NCBI RefSeq assembly: GCF_002080045.1
Contig: NZ_MUIN01000016.1
Location: forward strand, 50,404 to 114,403
Direction: 5' to 3'
DNA from: Pseudomonas sp. Bc-h
GTDB lineage: Bacteria; Pseudomonadota; Gammaproteobacteria; Pseudomonadales; Pseudomonadaceae
DNA length: 64,000 nucleotides
The stretch's first letter is position 1. The number at the start of each line of letters is the position of its first letter. Positions 43,526 through 52,283 of the stretch are shown here, piece after piece. The translations under genes were made by a program, and so were the position numbers. Below the pieces are notes generated by a model. The model was given only the letters and a program-made list of their open reading frames with translations, was not told the origin of the DNA and searched no databases.

Positions 43526-44500
43526 GTGTCACAACCCTATGCATTCGTTAACGATCAAGCCCGGCACTATATTCACCTTCGAGATCAGCATCTCGCCCTC
43601 TCCATGAACGCTCGTTCGAAACTCGATCAGCTCAATCCCTTCCTCCGTAACGGCATGGTGAGGCCCGCAGACGTGGTAGTCGTCGGTGACGGTTCGACCA
43701 ACATGTGCACACCCGAAGAAACCCGATTGATGGAACTGGCCTCGCAGGTTCGCGGGGCAATGATCGGCATGTCCACACGTGAAAGTTCTGTGATGACGCA
43801 TAACTTCGACCTGCTGCAAAGTTTCATGTCGTACGGCTCTATCGGTATTGGAGCCAGCACGGCGGCATGGAGCAGGCATCTCAAGGATCTGGAAGAGCTG
43901 CTCAAGCAGACCGAGGCACTGCATCAACGCTGGCGTGCGGGCGCAATGACAAACGATCAGTTCTTTGCCCAACGCCGTGCGCTGTTTACCCGGATGGAGA
44001 CGAGCCTTAAAGGTATTGGTCGCTTTGGATCGGGTTTGAATAACCAGGGCAAGATGAAGCAGATCCTGGGGATTTCCAGCAAAAGCTACCTGCATACCGG
44101 TGACATCAGGGGCTATGCCGGGAAGGTCCGGAGCCTGTCCAAAATGGCAGGTGCGATGAGTAAAGGTACGTACGTGGGCATTGCATTAGATGTTGGCGCG
44201 GGAGCGCTGGAGATTAAAGAGGCGTGTTCTACAGGGCGGGAAGAGGAGTGTACTCGGGCGAAGTATGTGGAGACTGGTAAAACGGCGGGTGGGATATTTG
44301 CCTCTATGTATGCCGGGAGTGCAGGAGCGGTAGCCGGCCAATCGATCTGTGTAGGGCTTGGAGTCGCGTCAGGAGGGGCCGCGATAGTAGGCTGCGCGCT
44401 CGTCGCGGGTGCAGTTACGGCATGGGGAGGTGGGAAATTCGGGTCTATCGCTGGAGAAAACTTAACCACTCTCCTACATGGAACTGTCCATGGACGGTAA
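43526..44500 (+). CDS. Putative membrane-active toxin (effector), unclassified
   Basis: 324 residues from a GTG with AGGAAG 7 bases ahead; an in-frame TTG/ATG further upstream has no SD. The first ~200 residues are helical and hydrophilic, without signal peptide. The last ~75 form glycine- and alanine-rich hydrophobic helices (GGIFASMYAGSAGAVAGQS, GLGVASGGAAIVGCALVAGA, GGGKFGSIAGEN) with glycine-zipper spacing, as in pore-forming or inner-membrane effectors. A Cys pair (EACSTGREEEC) lies just before. The overlapping membrane protein downstream looks like its immunity partner. No secretion gene is adjacent; type VI delivery is a guess. Confidence 0.6.
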   Translation: MSQPYAFVNDQARHYIHLRDQHLALSMNARSKLDQLNPFLRNGMVRPADVVVVGDGSTNMCTPEETRLMELASQVRGAMIGMSTRESSVMTHNFDLLQSFMSYGSIGIGASTAAWSRHLKDLEELLKQTEALHQRWRAGAMTNDQFFAQRRALFTRMETSLKGIGRFGSGLNNQGKMKQILGISSKSYLHTGDIRGYAGKVRSLSKMAGAMSKGTYVGIALDVGAGALEIKEACSTGREEECTRAKYVETGKTAGGIFASMYAGSAGAVAGQSICVGLGVASGGAAIVGCALVAGAVTAWGGGKFGSIAGENLTTLLHGTVHGR

Positions 44501-44864
44501 CTTCATTCTGGAGATGAGCATCGCTCTGGGGACCTTTGTTTTTTTGATTGATGTAGCGGTGTTTGTTTGGGTCGCATTCTTCAAGCTGGAGCAGATCGAA
44601 GACGCACTTGGAAACAGCAAACTCAACATCGACGCTAAACGGTTTGGAAGTGATAGTGGCTTGCTGGGCCGTCAGTACAGGTTGTCGACTACGATAAGCG
44701 CGTTACTCTTCACAAACATGTATGTGCGCAAAGGCTTGGTGGATCTCAATGATGTGAAGCGCATGCCAACCCACCTGAAGCGGTGGGTCCTGATTCCCTT
44801 TTTAACTGCAGGGGTATTATTTTTGTTTGTGCTTGTTCTGATGTTTGTGGCCGGAAAAATATAG
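44490..44864 (+). CDS. Putative immunity protein, two-helix membrane protein
   Basis: 124 residues. Helix 1 (about 8-33, LGTFVFLIDVAVFVWVAFF) and helix 2 (about 97-122, FLTAGVLFLFVLVLMFVAG) enclose a ~60-residue polar segment. It overlaps the 3' end of the toxin-like gene by 11 bases and is more AT-rich than its surroundings, which suggests acquisition. Membrane immunity proteins are expected for toxins that insert in the inner membrane. GGA lies 7 bases ahead of the ATG at 44490; the ATG at 44478 is an alternative. No family recognised. Confidence 0.6.
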   Translation: MDGNFILEMSIALGTFVFLIDVAVFVWVAFFKLEQIEDALGNSKLNIDAKRFGSDSGLLGRQYRLSTTISALLFTNMYVRKGLVDLNDVKRMPTHLKRWVLIPFLTAGVLFLFVLVLMFVAGKI

Positions 44865-44927
44865 CGAGGGCGATTTCAAGGCCGCCCCGCCGGCATCGGA
44901 ACGCCGCCCGGCCTCCCAGCCGCGCGG

Positions 44928-45539
44928 CTACAAGGTTTTGTGTTTTACCATGGCCTTTTTAAACAGCTCTGAATCCAGAAACCGCTGCAGCCAGCCCTGC
45001 AAACGTGGATAGGGCGATTGCCAGAACCACTCAGGATCGACCCCGCAAAACTGCCGCACGAACGGCGCCAGGGCAATGTCGGCGAGGGTCAGGTGATGGG
45101 TCAGCAGACAGTCGCGATCCCTCAACAATACCTCCAGCTTGCTCAGAAACACCTCACCTTGGGCGCGATAGTGTTCCTGGCTGAACTCGGGATAGCGCAC
45201 CGCATATTTGTAGCGGTCGAGATCGGTCTTGAATGTGCTGTCGTTTTCAGCGATCAATTCAGCGATCTGCTGCTGCGCGGGGCTATCGCAAGTCATGGAC
45301 CAATCATCCGGATCGTTCTGCGCCAATGCCCAACGCATGATGTCCAGGCTCTGCTCCAGCACCTGGTCGTCCAGTACCAGAACCGGCACCGTGCCTTTAG
45401 GCGAACGTTCGAGCATCTCTGGCGGCTTGGCCTTGAGGCTGACCTCGACCAGTTCGACCTCGGCGCCGGAATAGGCCACCGCCATGCGCGCCCGCATGGC
45501 ATAAGGGCAGCGGCGAAAGGAATAGAGCAGGGCGCTCAT
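44928..45539 (-). CDS. Glutathione S-transferase (Grx2-like)
   Basis: 203 residues. An N-terminal thioredoxin-like domain with the active-site motif RRCPYAMRARM, GTVPVLVLDD (cis-Pro) and EQSLDIMRW (GSH-binding), and a helical C-terminal domain with LTLADIALAPFVRQF. The CPYA rather than CPYC motif suggests monothiol chemistry. Its ATG overlaps the sbcC stop (TGATG), with GGAGGT upstream, so it is the third gene of the sbcDC operon. Confidence 0.9.
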   Translation of the reverse strand: MSALLYSFRRCPYAMRARMAVAYSGAEVELVEVSLKAKPPEMLERSPKGTVPVLVLDDQVLEQSLDIMRWALAQNDPDDWSMTCDSPAQQQIAELIAENDSTFKTDLDRYKYAVRYPEFSQEHYRAQGEVFLSKLEVLLRDRDCLLTHHLTLADIALAPFVRQFCGVDPEWFWQSPYPRLQGWLQRFLDSELFKKAMVKHKTL

Positions 45540-48500
45540 CACGTCACCTCCAGGGTACTCAGGCCGTTGCCCTGGCGACGCACCTGAATCTGCACCGGAA
45601 TCCGCTCGTGCATTTCCTGTACGTGGGAAATCACCCCGACCTTGCGCCCTTGCGCCTGCAAGCCATCCAGCGCGTCCATCGCCAGTTGCAGCGATTCGGG
45701 GTCAAGACTGCCGAAGCCTTCGTCGATGAACAGCGACTCGATCTTCAGTGTGCTCGACGCCATGGATGCCAGACCCAGCGCCAGGGCCAGCGAAACCAGG
45801 AAAGTCTCGCCGCCGGACAGCGAATGCACCGAACGCAGTTCATCGCCCATTTCGGTGTCCATCACCAGCAGGCCGAGCATGCTGCCGCCGCGTTTCAGGC
45901 GATAGCGCCGCACCAGTTGCTTGAGCTGGGCGTTGGCGTGATGCACCAGCAAGTCCAGGTTGTAGGCCTGGGCAATCTTGCGGAATTTGTCGCCCTCTGC
46001 CGAACCGATCAACGTCGCCAGTCTCGCCCAGCGCAGGTATTCGCTGTTGGCGGCCTGGATGCGCGCCTGCAATTCGCTGTTGGCGGTGCGACGGCGCTCG
46101 TCTTCGCTGATCTGAGCCCGCAGATCTGCACACAATTGGTCGTGGTTTGTTGACAGGCTCTGGGCCTCGGACAGCGCTGCAGCCAGTTGTTCCGAATCGC
46201 CCATATCGGCGTGCTGCGCCTGATGCTGTTGCAACTGAGTCTCGCGCTCCTGCACCAGCACTTTCGCCTGCTCCAGGGCTTTTTCACTGGCCTGCAAGCG
46301 TTGGCGCAACTGACTGACGCTGTCGTCACTCAGGCCTAGTAGTGCGTCGAGCGCGGCGTCGTCGAGTTCGCTGTGCTGGCTGCGCCATTCGCTGATCTGC
46401 CGATCGAGGTCGGCCAGGTCCTGTTGCAGCCCTTGCTGACGCTGACGTTCGCCTTCGAGTTCTGTGGTGAGTTTGATCGACTCGCTGCGCGCCTGCTGCA
46501 AGGCCTCGGCGATTGAGGCCTGAGCCTGACGCGCTTGCTCCACGGTCTGTTCGAGTTGTCGCTGCCAGTGTTCTGCGCTGGAGTGTTCGCCGAGGATTTC
46601 CTGCAAGCGTTGCTGCACGACGGCCTGCTGTTGCTGGCTGGCCTCAAGCCGCTGTTGCAACTGCTGATGCTGTTGCAGACGCGATTCTTGAGCGATCTGC
46701 TCGCGCTCGATTTTCTTCGCTCGCTCGCTGTGTTCCTGTTGTTCGTCCTTTTGCTGATCGAGCTGTTCGACCCGGCGTGCGATGTCGTTGTCCAGCTGCA
46801 TGAAGCTTTCGGTCGCCGACTCGCGCCACAGTGGCAGACTCTCGGCGGGCAGCAGCGGTTCGAATTCCACCAGCGAGGTTTCGAATGCCTTGTTGTCCAG
46901 CGAGATATTGCGTTGCTGATCGTCCAGCAATTTCATCGCCTGCTGGCTGGCTTCGCGGGCGGCCTGCACTTGGTGTTGCAGGGACTCGGCGTCGCGCTGG
47001 ACCTTGAGCAGCCGCGTCTGGCGCTGCTCGCTGCTGAGGATTTCCTGCGCCAGTTGATGCAGACGCTCGCTGAGCCAGTCGCTGCGCAGGTGCTCGGGTT
47101 GCTCCAGCAGACGCGGAAACAGCCCATGGGCTTCCAGTTCCGGCGTGAGTTTTTGCAGTTGTTCGCCGAGTTGATCCTGCTGCGGTTTCGACTGCTTGAG
47201 CTGGTTGTTCAGCTCGGCGACTTCGGTACGCAGTTCCGCGAGCTTTTCGCTGAGCTGGCTGACCTTTGAACGCGCTGCGGTTTCTTCGCTGTCGTCATGA
47301 CCGGACAAGGCTTGCAGCAGCGCATCGGACTGGTGATAAGGATGATCTTCGCTGCCGCACACCGGGCAGGGCTGATTATCCACCAGTTGCTCCCGCAGTT
47401 GCTCGACGCTGGCGCTGCGGGCCAGACGCTGACGTTGCAGCAACTCGACGGTCACCTTCAGCGCCTGCTCGGCGGCTTCGTGCTCACCCTTGAGTTTCAG
47501 GCCTTGAGCGATGCCCTGCGCGCGCCGTTCAGTGGCTTGCTGCTGTTGCATCTGCACGTCGTGCAAGCGACCGGCAATGTCCTGATGACGTTGCCACAGA
47601 CGCTCCAGTGAATCGCTGGCGCTGTGCTGCTGGCGGTTGTCTTGCAGCAATTGCCCCAGTCGTTCGATTTCCTGACCGACCGCATCGGCTTTGACCTCGG
47701 CCTCGTCGTACAGCGCTTGCAGCGCGGTACGACGTTCGCTCAATACCTGCTCGGCCTGGGTGGCAGCCTTTTCCAGCGCAGGCAGCTCTTCGCGGCCTTT
47801 GTTCAAGCGCGAGCTGAGCAAGACGATCTGCTGCAGGCGAGGGCGATAGGCTGCCCATGACTGGCTCAACGAATCCAGCGCGGCACTGTTCTGCAATTGC
47901 TCGGCGATGCTCTGCAATCGCGTTTCGACCTGACGTTGCTGGTCGGTCAGTTGATTGAGCGCAGTCTGCCCGTCAGTGCTGGTTTGCTCGGCAACGCGCG
48001 CCTGCTCGCTGATCTGCTGCAGCTCGTTGTTCAGGTGGTTGAGTTGAACCTGCTGCTCGAATGCCGCGCGCAAGGTCGGCGCGGCCGTCTGCTGCTGTTC
48101 CTGCGCCTGCACCAGAGCGCTTTGTGCCGTGGCAAGTTGAGCCTCCAGATCCGTCAGGCGGGTCTGAAGCTCCGCCTGTTGTTGGGCGTGCGCCTCAACG
48201 GTCGCCGCCAACGGGCTGAGCTGGGTGTCCAGTTTCTTGCGCTGACCGAACAAGTGCCGCTGCGGCGCCAGACGCTCCAGTTGCCCGAGTTGCTGGCGGT
48301 CGGCGTTCTGCTTGTCCAAGGTCTGTTGCGCGCTGGCGAGTTGTTCGCTGGCCGCCAGATGTTTGTCGCGCAGGCGGTTCAATTCACTCAGCCACTGCTG
48401 CTTGAGCTCCAACTGACGCAGTTGCGCCTGAGCCAGTTTCAGTTGTTGCTGGGCGTCGGCAAAACGTAGTTCCAGCTCGGCCCGCTGTTCGGGCTCCAGC

Positions 48501-49180
48501 GGGGTGAGGTTGCCGGCCTGGGCGTTGAGGGTTTTCAACGCCTCTTCGGCTTCCTTGCTCTTGCCGTAGGCGCGACGCCCGAGCTGGCTGTAGATTGCCG
48601 TGTCGGTGAGCTTTTCCAGCAGTTCGCTGCGCTCCTTGTCATCGGCCTTGAGGAAGGCGCTGAACTCGCTCTGCGCCAGCATCACGGCACGGGTGAACTG
48701 CTCGAAGTTCAGGCCCAGTCGCGTTTCGAGCAGAGTCTTGTATTCCGATTTGTTCTGGCTGCTGAGGATCTGTTCGCTGTCCAGATCGGTCAGGGTCTGG
48801 CGGCTGGCCTGGAGCTTTTTCGTTGCATTGTCACGGGCGCGGTTGGTTTCCCAGCGAGCACGATAACGACGCTTGTCGATACCGACGAAATCCACTTCCG
48901 CGTAGCCGCTGCCGGTGCCGCGCCGCAGCAGGTTGCGCGGGTCGTTGGTGCTGATGTCGCCGTCGATTTCCGGCACCTTCGACTGGCCGACATTGTTCAG
49001 GCGCGGAATAGCCCCAAACAGCGCCAGACACAGCGCATCGAGCAGCGTGCTTTTGCCGGCGCCGGTAGGGCCGGTGATCGCGAACAGGCCGGCGCTGGCC
49101 AACGGCTCGGCCGTGAAGTCCAGTTCGAAGGGCCCTGCCAGGGATGCGAGGTTTTTCAGGCGAATGGCAAGAATCTTCAT
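45539..49180 (-). CDS. sbcC: Exonuclease subunit SbcC
   Basis: A 1213-residue Rad50-like ATPase that with SbcD cuts hairpins and palindromes and trims DNA ends. Walker A is GPTGAGKSTLLDAL (about 38-51), the zinc hook CPVCG is near residue 605, long Gln/Leu-rich coiled coils stand either side, the signature is LSGGETFLVSLALALGL and Walker B LFIDEGFGSLDPESL near the end. It overlaps sbcD by 4 bases. Full length. Confidence 0.96.
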   Translation of the reverse strand: MKILAIRLKNLASLAGPFELDFTAEPLASAGLFAITGPTGAGKSTLLDALCLALFGAIPRLNNVGQSKVPEIDGDISTNDPRNLLRRGTGSGYAEVDFVGIDKRRYRARWETNRARDNATKKLQASRQTLTDLDSEQILSSQNKSEYKTLLETRLGLNFEQFTRAVMLAQSEFSAFLKADDKERSELLEKLTDTAIYSQLGRRAYGKSKEAEEALKTLNAQAGNLTPLEPEQRAELELRFADAQQQLKLAQAQLRQLELKQQWLSELNRLRDKHLAASEQLASAQQTLDKQNADRQQLGQLERLAPQRHLFGQRKKLDTQLSPLAATVEAHAQQQAELQTRLTDLEAQLATAQSALVQAQEQQQTAAPTLRAAFEQQVQLNHLNNELQQISEQARVAEQTSTDGQTALNQLTDQQRQVETRLQSIAEQLQNSAALDSLSQSWAAYRPRLQQIVLLSSRLNKGREELPALEKAATQAEQVLSERRTALQALYDEAEVKADAVGQEIERLGQLLQDNRQQHSASDSLERLWQRHQDIAGRLHDVQMQQQQATERRAQGIAQGLKLKGEHEAAEQALKVTVELLQRQRLARSASVEQLREQLVDNQPCPVCGSEDHPYHQSDALLQALSGHDDSEETAARSKVSQLSEKLAELRTEVAELNNQLKQSKPQQDQLGEQLQKLTPELEAHGLFPRLLEQPEHLRSDWLSERLHQLAQEILSSEQRQTRLLKVQRDAESLQHQVQAAREASQQAMKLLDDQQRNISLDNKAFETSLVEFEPLLPAESLPLWRESATESFMQLDNDIARRVEQLDQQKDEQQEHSERAKKIEREQIAQESRLQQHQQLQQRLEASQQQQAVVQQRLQEILGEHSSAEHWQRQLEQTVEQARQAQASIAEALQQARSESIKLTTELEGERQRQQGLQQDLADLDRQISEWRSQHSELDDAALDALLGLSDDSVSQLRQRLQASEKALEQAKVLVQERETQLQQHQAQHADMGDSEQLAAALSEAQSLSTNHDQLCADLRAQISEDERRRTANSELQARIQAANSEYLRWARLATLIGSAEGDKFRKIAQAYNLDLLVHHANAQLKQLVRRYRLKRGGSMLGLLVMDTEMGDELRSVHSLSGGETFLVSLALALGLASMASSTLKIESLFIDEGFGSLDPESLQLAMDALDGLQAQGRKVGVISHVQEMHERIPVQIQVRRQGNGLSTLEVT

Positions 49181-50418
49181 GGCTGTTCGCCCTCCAGTTG
49201 CACGTCCTGGAGCAGGGTGGCGAAGTCCTGCAACGTCTGTTCGTCGACCTCGGTGCCGTAGCTGTCGAGCCAGGCGCGGCTGAACAATTCCTGCGGGCTG
49301 AGTTGATCCAGTTCGATCAGCTCGCGATCCTCGTCGTCATCGCGTCCGCCTTTGCCAGCGTATTGCGCCGCGATGCGCACCAGGCGCACGGCCTTGTTTT
49401 CCAGCGTGGCTTCGATCTGATTGCGCAGGTCCGGTTGCGGCTCGTCGAGTTTCACCCGGACTTCGAGCCATGGCTGGCGATCGATGTCGGCCAGCAGATC
49501 GATGTCCGGCAGGTCCTTGAGTTGCAGCAGGAGTTCGGCCAGCGGTGCCGGGCCGATGCGTTGCAGGTTGACCGCGCGCGGAATCAGCAGCGGTTTGACG
49601 CTGGCAAGCTTGCCGCCTTCGCAGTCGATTTCGAGGATCTGGTGCTGATAGCCGATTTCCGAAAACGACAGGGGAATCGGCGAGCCGCTGTAGCGAATCC
49701 GCTCCTCGCCGTTGACCTTCTGAGGCTTGTGCAGATGGCCGAGGGCGACGTAGGTGATGGTCTCTCCGAACAGGCTGGCGGGCAAGGCTTCGGCGTTGCC
49801 GATGATCAGGCTGCGCTCGGAGTCTTCCGAAACCGAACCGCCGGCCATGTGCGCGTGGCTGATGGCGATCAGCGCCTGGCCTTTCTTGCGCTTCTGGTTG
49901 GCGGCGGCGATCAGCATCTCGTGCACCTGACCGATGCCGCGCAGGTAGTTGTCGCCCAAGGTCGGGCCAGTGACTTCGGCGGGGCGCAGGAACGGCAGCG
50001 CCAGGCACCAGCCGAGCACTTTTCCCTTGGCGTTGGTCAGCGGCAGCAGCAGACGATCGACGTCGAGCACGCCATCGTCCAGCCACAGCACACGCCCCAG
50101 CGCGTGGGTCCGCAGACGGCGCATGAGTGGCGCGGGCAGTTCGATACGCGAGCCGGAATCGTGGTTGCCGGCGATCATGACGATGGTCAGTTGCGGGCTC
50201 TGTTCGTGGGCGCTGACGATGAAGTCGTACAGGCGCTCCTGGGCTTTGACCGGCGGGTTGACCGTGTCGAAGATGTCGCCGGCGATCAGCAGCACGTCAG
50301 GCGCGCGCTCGGCCAGGCGGGCCAGCAGCCAGGTCAGGAAGCTGGCGTGTTCGAAGTCCCGCTCCTGGCCATGGAGGTTTTGGCCCAGGTGCCAGTCGGA
50401 GGTGTGGAACAGACGCAT
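49177..50418 (-). CDS. sbcD: Exonuclease subunit SbcD
   Basis: A 413-residue Mre11-type Mn-dependent nuclease. The phosphoesterase motifs are in order: HTSDWHLGQ, IAGDIFDTVNPP, IAGNHDSGSRI and ISHAHMAGG, then YVALGHLHKPQ and a C-terminal capping domain. First gene of the coupled sbcD-sbcC-gst operon; its promoter lies beyond a dispersed repeat at 50470-50574. Confidence 0.96.
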   Translation of the reverse strand: MRLFHTSDWHLGQNLHGQERDFEHASFLTWLLARLAERAPDVLLIAGDIFDTVNPPVKAQERLYDFIVSAHEQSPQLTIVMIAGNHDSGSRIELPAPLMRRLRTHALGRVLWLDDGVLDVDRLLLPLTNAKGKVLGWCLALPFLRPAEVTGPTLGDNYLRGIGQVHEMLIAAANQKRKKGQALIAISHAHMAGGSVSEDSERSLIIGNAEALPASLFGETITYVALGHLHKPQKVNGEERIRYSGSPIPLSFSEIGYQHQILEIDCEGGKLASVKPLLIPRAVNLQRIGPAPLAELLLQLKDLPDIDLLADIDRQPWLEVRVKLDEPQPDLRNQIEATLENKAVRLVRIAAQYAGKGGRDDDEDRELIELDQLSPQELFSRAWLDSYGTEVDEQTLQDFATLLQDVQLEGEQP

Positions 50419-50469
50419 TGGGGTACCTTGTGTTGAATGGTTTCGTAGGGCCGCACGCCAACCCCTTTT

Positions 50470-50574
50470 GATCGTTCCTACGCTCTGCGCGGGAATGCCG
50501 GGTCGGCCGCTCTGCGGCCAATGTGACGCACAGCGTCACGGGTTGCGTTCCCACGCCGAGCGTGAGGAACGATC
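50470..50574. repeat. GCGGAGCGTGGGAACGATC-type inverted repeat
   Basis: GATCGTTCCTACGCTCTGCG and CCGAGCGTGAGGAACGATC arms with an inner GACGCACAGCGTC; a diverged copy of the family at 26965 and 33271, between sbcD and batD. Confidence 0.75.
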
Positions 50575-50606
50575 AATGCGCGAAGAGGCGCATCGATCCA
50601 GAGAAA

Positions 50607-52283
50607 TCACTTGGGATACAGCGGGGGCAAACTTTCGGCGCCATTCGGGTCGATCGGTTTCTCAACGGCTGGAAGTGCCTTCACCGCTTTCCATAAATCT
50701 TCACCCAGCCACAGCTTGCCGGTCTCGCTGTAAAGCGCACCGTTCAGGCCATCCAGCGCATCGGACAGCGGGACGAAGCGCGCGGCCATGTCGGCCAGGG
50801 TTTCCGGTTGCTGGCGGGCCCAGGCGTCCAGTGCCTGACGAGTCGCTTGAGGATCATTGGCCAGGCTCGCGCGTTTCAGGTCGTCAAGCACCGTGCGTGG
50901 GCTCGGCCCGGTCTGCGCAGCACGTGTCAGGGCCGGTTGCCAACGGGCTCGCCACCAGAGGCCGAAGCCCAGCAGCGTGGTGAAACTCAACAGCACCGTG
51001 CACAACTGCCACGGCCAGACCGGCGGGCCGATGACCGTCACGCCGCTGTTGTCACTGACCGGCATGTCGACCGCCAGCGCCGGATTGGTGCTGACCTGCA
51101 AGGTACGCGCGGGCAGAAAGCTGTGTTCCAGATGATCTTCCAGCGTGTTCCACCAGACCAGGTCCACGGCGGGGATGTCGATAGCACCTGGACGATTGGG
51201 CACCAGCGCCTCACGCTCCTCTCGGCTGCCCACCAGGCCGCGCTCACTGGCCTGATTGCTCAGTTGCGGCTGGTCCGGATAGCGCCGAAGCGCGCTGACT
51301 TCGGTGGCAGGCAACGGCGGCAATTGCGCGCTGGACAAGCCTTCGGCCTTGACCACCAAGGTGCGTGTCAGTGAATCGCCGATCTGGCTGTGCGCCGGAT
51401 CAGGGCTCCAGTTCTCGCTCAGGGTGATGCTGCGCGCCGGCAGCCATGGCGTGTTGGCCGGATAGTGCGCCGGTTGCGGCTTGACCTTCAGCGGCAACGG
51501 ATCGGACATGACGCGCATCAGCTTGCCCGGTTTTGGGCTGGTGGCAACGGTCGGTTGGCTGGTCGCCGCGGCCTGGGTTTCGGGAATGTCCTGAACCATC
51601 GTCGCGCTGAACTCCTGCGCCGGGATGGTCATATCGCCGCTGTGTTGCGGATACAGCGCGTAGCGCATTTCGATCACGCCATGACGAATGCCGTTGATCT
51701 GCTTCTCATAGGTACGGGTCTCGCCGAGCTTCTCGATGCGCGCGTCCGGCACCTGCAGCGGGGTCAGGTTGCTGTCATCGAACAACGACACCGAGTGATA
51801 GATGCGCACCGTCAACACCGCCTGGGCCTGCACGTACACCGTGTCCTGATCCAGGCTGGCTTCCATGAACACCGGCGCCAGCTTTTGCGCCTGGGACTGT
51901 GCGGAAGCCTCGACGACCTGTAACGCGATCGGCTGGCTGATCAGCTCGCCCAGTTGCAGCGGCGGAATCTCGATCGACCCGCTGTGCCTGGGCATCAGCG
52001 TGATCAGCCAGCGGGTGGTGGCGTGAACGTTGCCCTCAAGCGTCGTCAGACTGTTGAGCTGGCGGGTGTCGCGCACTTCGAAGTCGGCGTCCAGCGCGCT
52101 CATGTCAGGCTTGCCGAACAGCGTGGCGTCGTCGGATTCAAGGGTCAGCTCGACGGTCTCGCCGGTGTTTACCCGCGTGCGATCAACGCTGGCCTGCAAC
52201 GTCGCAGCGGGTGTGTCGGCCTGCGCCACAAGGGCTACCAGGCATAACAACCAGGCGATAACGACAGTGTGCACACGACTCAT
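50607..52283 (-). CDS. BatD-type protein
   Basis: 558 residues: signal peptide (MSRVHTVVIAWLLCLVALVAQA), several beta-rich periplasmic domains (ATLQASVDRTRVNTGETVELTL is the BatD start), one membrane helix (about 425-448, VWPWQLCTVLLSFTTLLGFG) and a cytoplasmic helical tail. Last gene of the coupled MoxR-VWA operon. Such operons assist metal or protein assembly in the envelope and stress tolerance; the actual client is unknown. Confidence 0.9.
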   Translation of the reverse strand: MSRVHTVVIAWLLCLVALVAQADTPAATLQASVDRTRVNTGETVELTLESDDATLFGKPDMSALDADFEVRDTRQLNSLTTLEGNVHATTRWLITLMPRHSGSIEIPPLQLGELISQPIALQVVEASAQSQAQKLAPVFMEASLDQDTVYVQAQAVLTVRIYHSVSLFDDSNLTPLQVPDARIEKLGETRTYEKQINGIRHGVIEMRYALYPQHSGDMTIPAQEFSATMVQDIPETQAAATSQPTVATSPKPGKLMRVMSDPLPLKVKPQPAHYPANTPWLPARSITLSENWSPDPAHSQIGDSLTRTLVVKAEGLSSAQLPPLPATEVSALRRYPDQPQLSNQASERGLVGSREEREALVPNRPGAIDIPAVDLVWWNTLEDHLEHSFLPARTLQVSTNPALAVDMPVSDNSGVTVIGPPVWPWQLCTVLLSFTTLLGFGLWWRARWQPALTRAAQTGPSPRTVLDDLKRASLANDPQATRQALDAWARQQPETLADMAARFVPLSDALDGLNGALYSETGKLWLGEDLWKAVKALPAVEKPIDPNGAESLPPLYPK

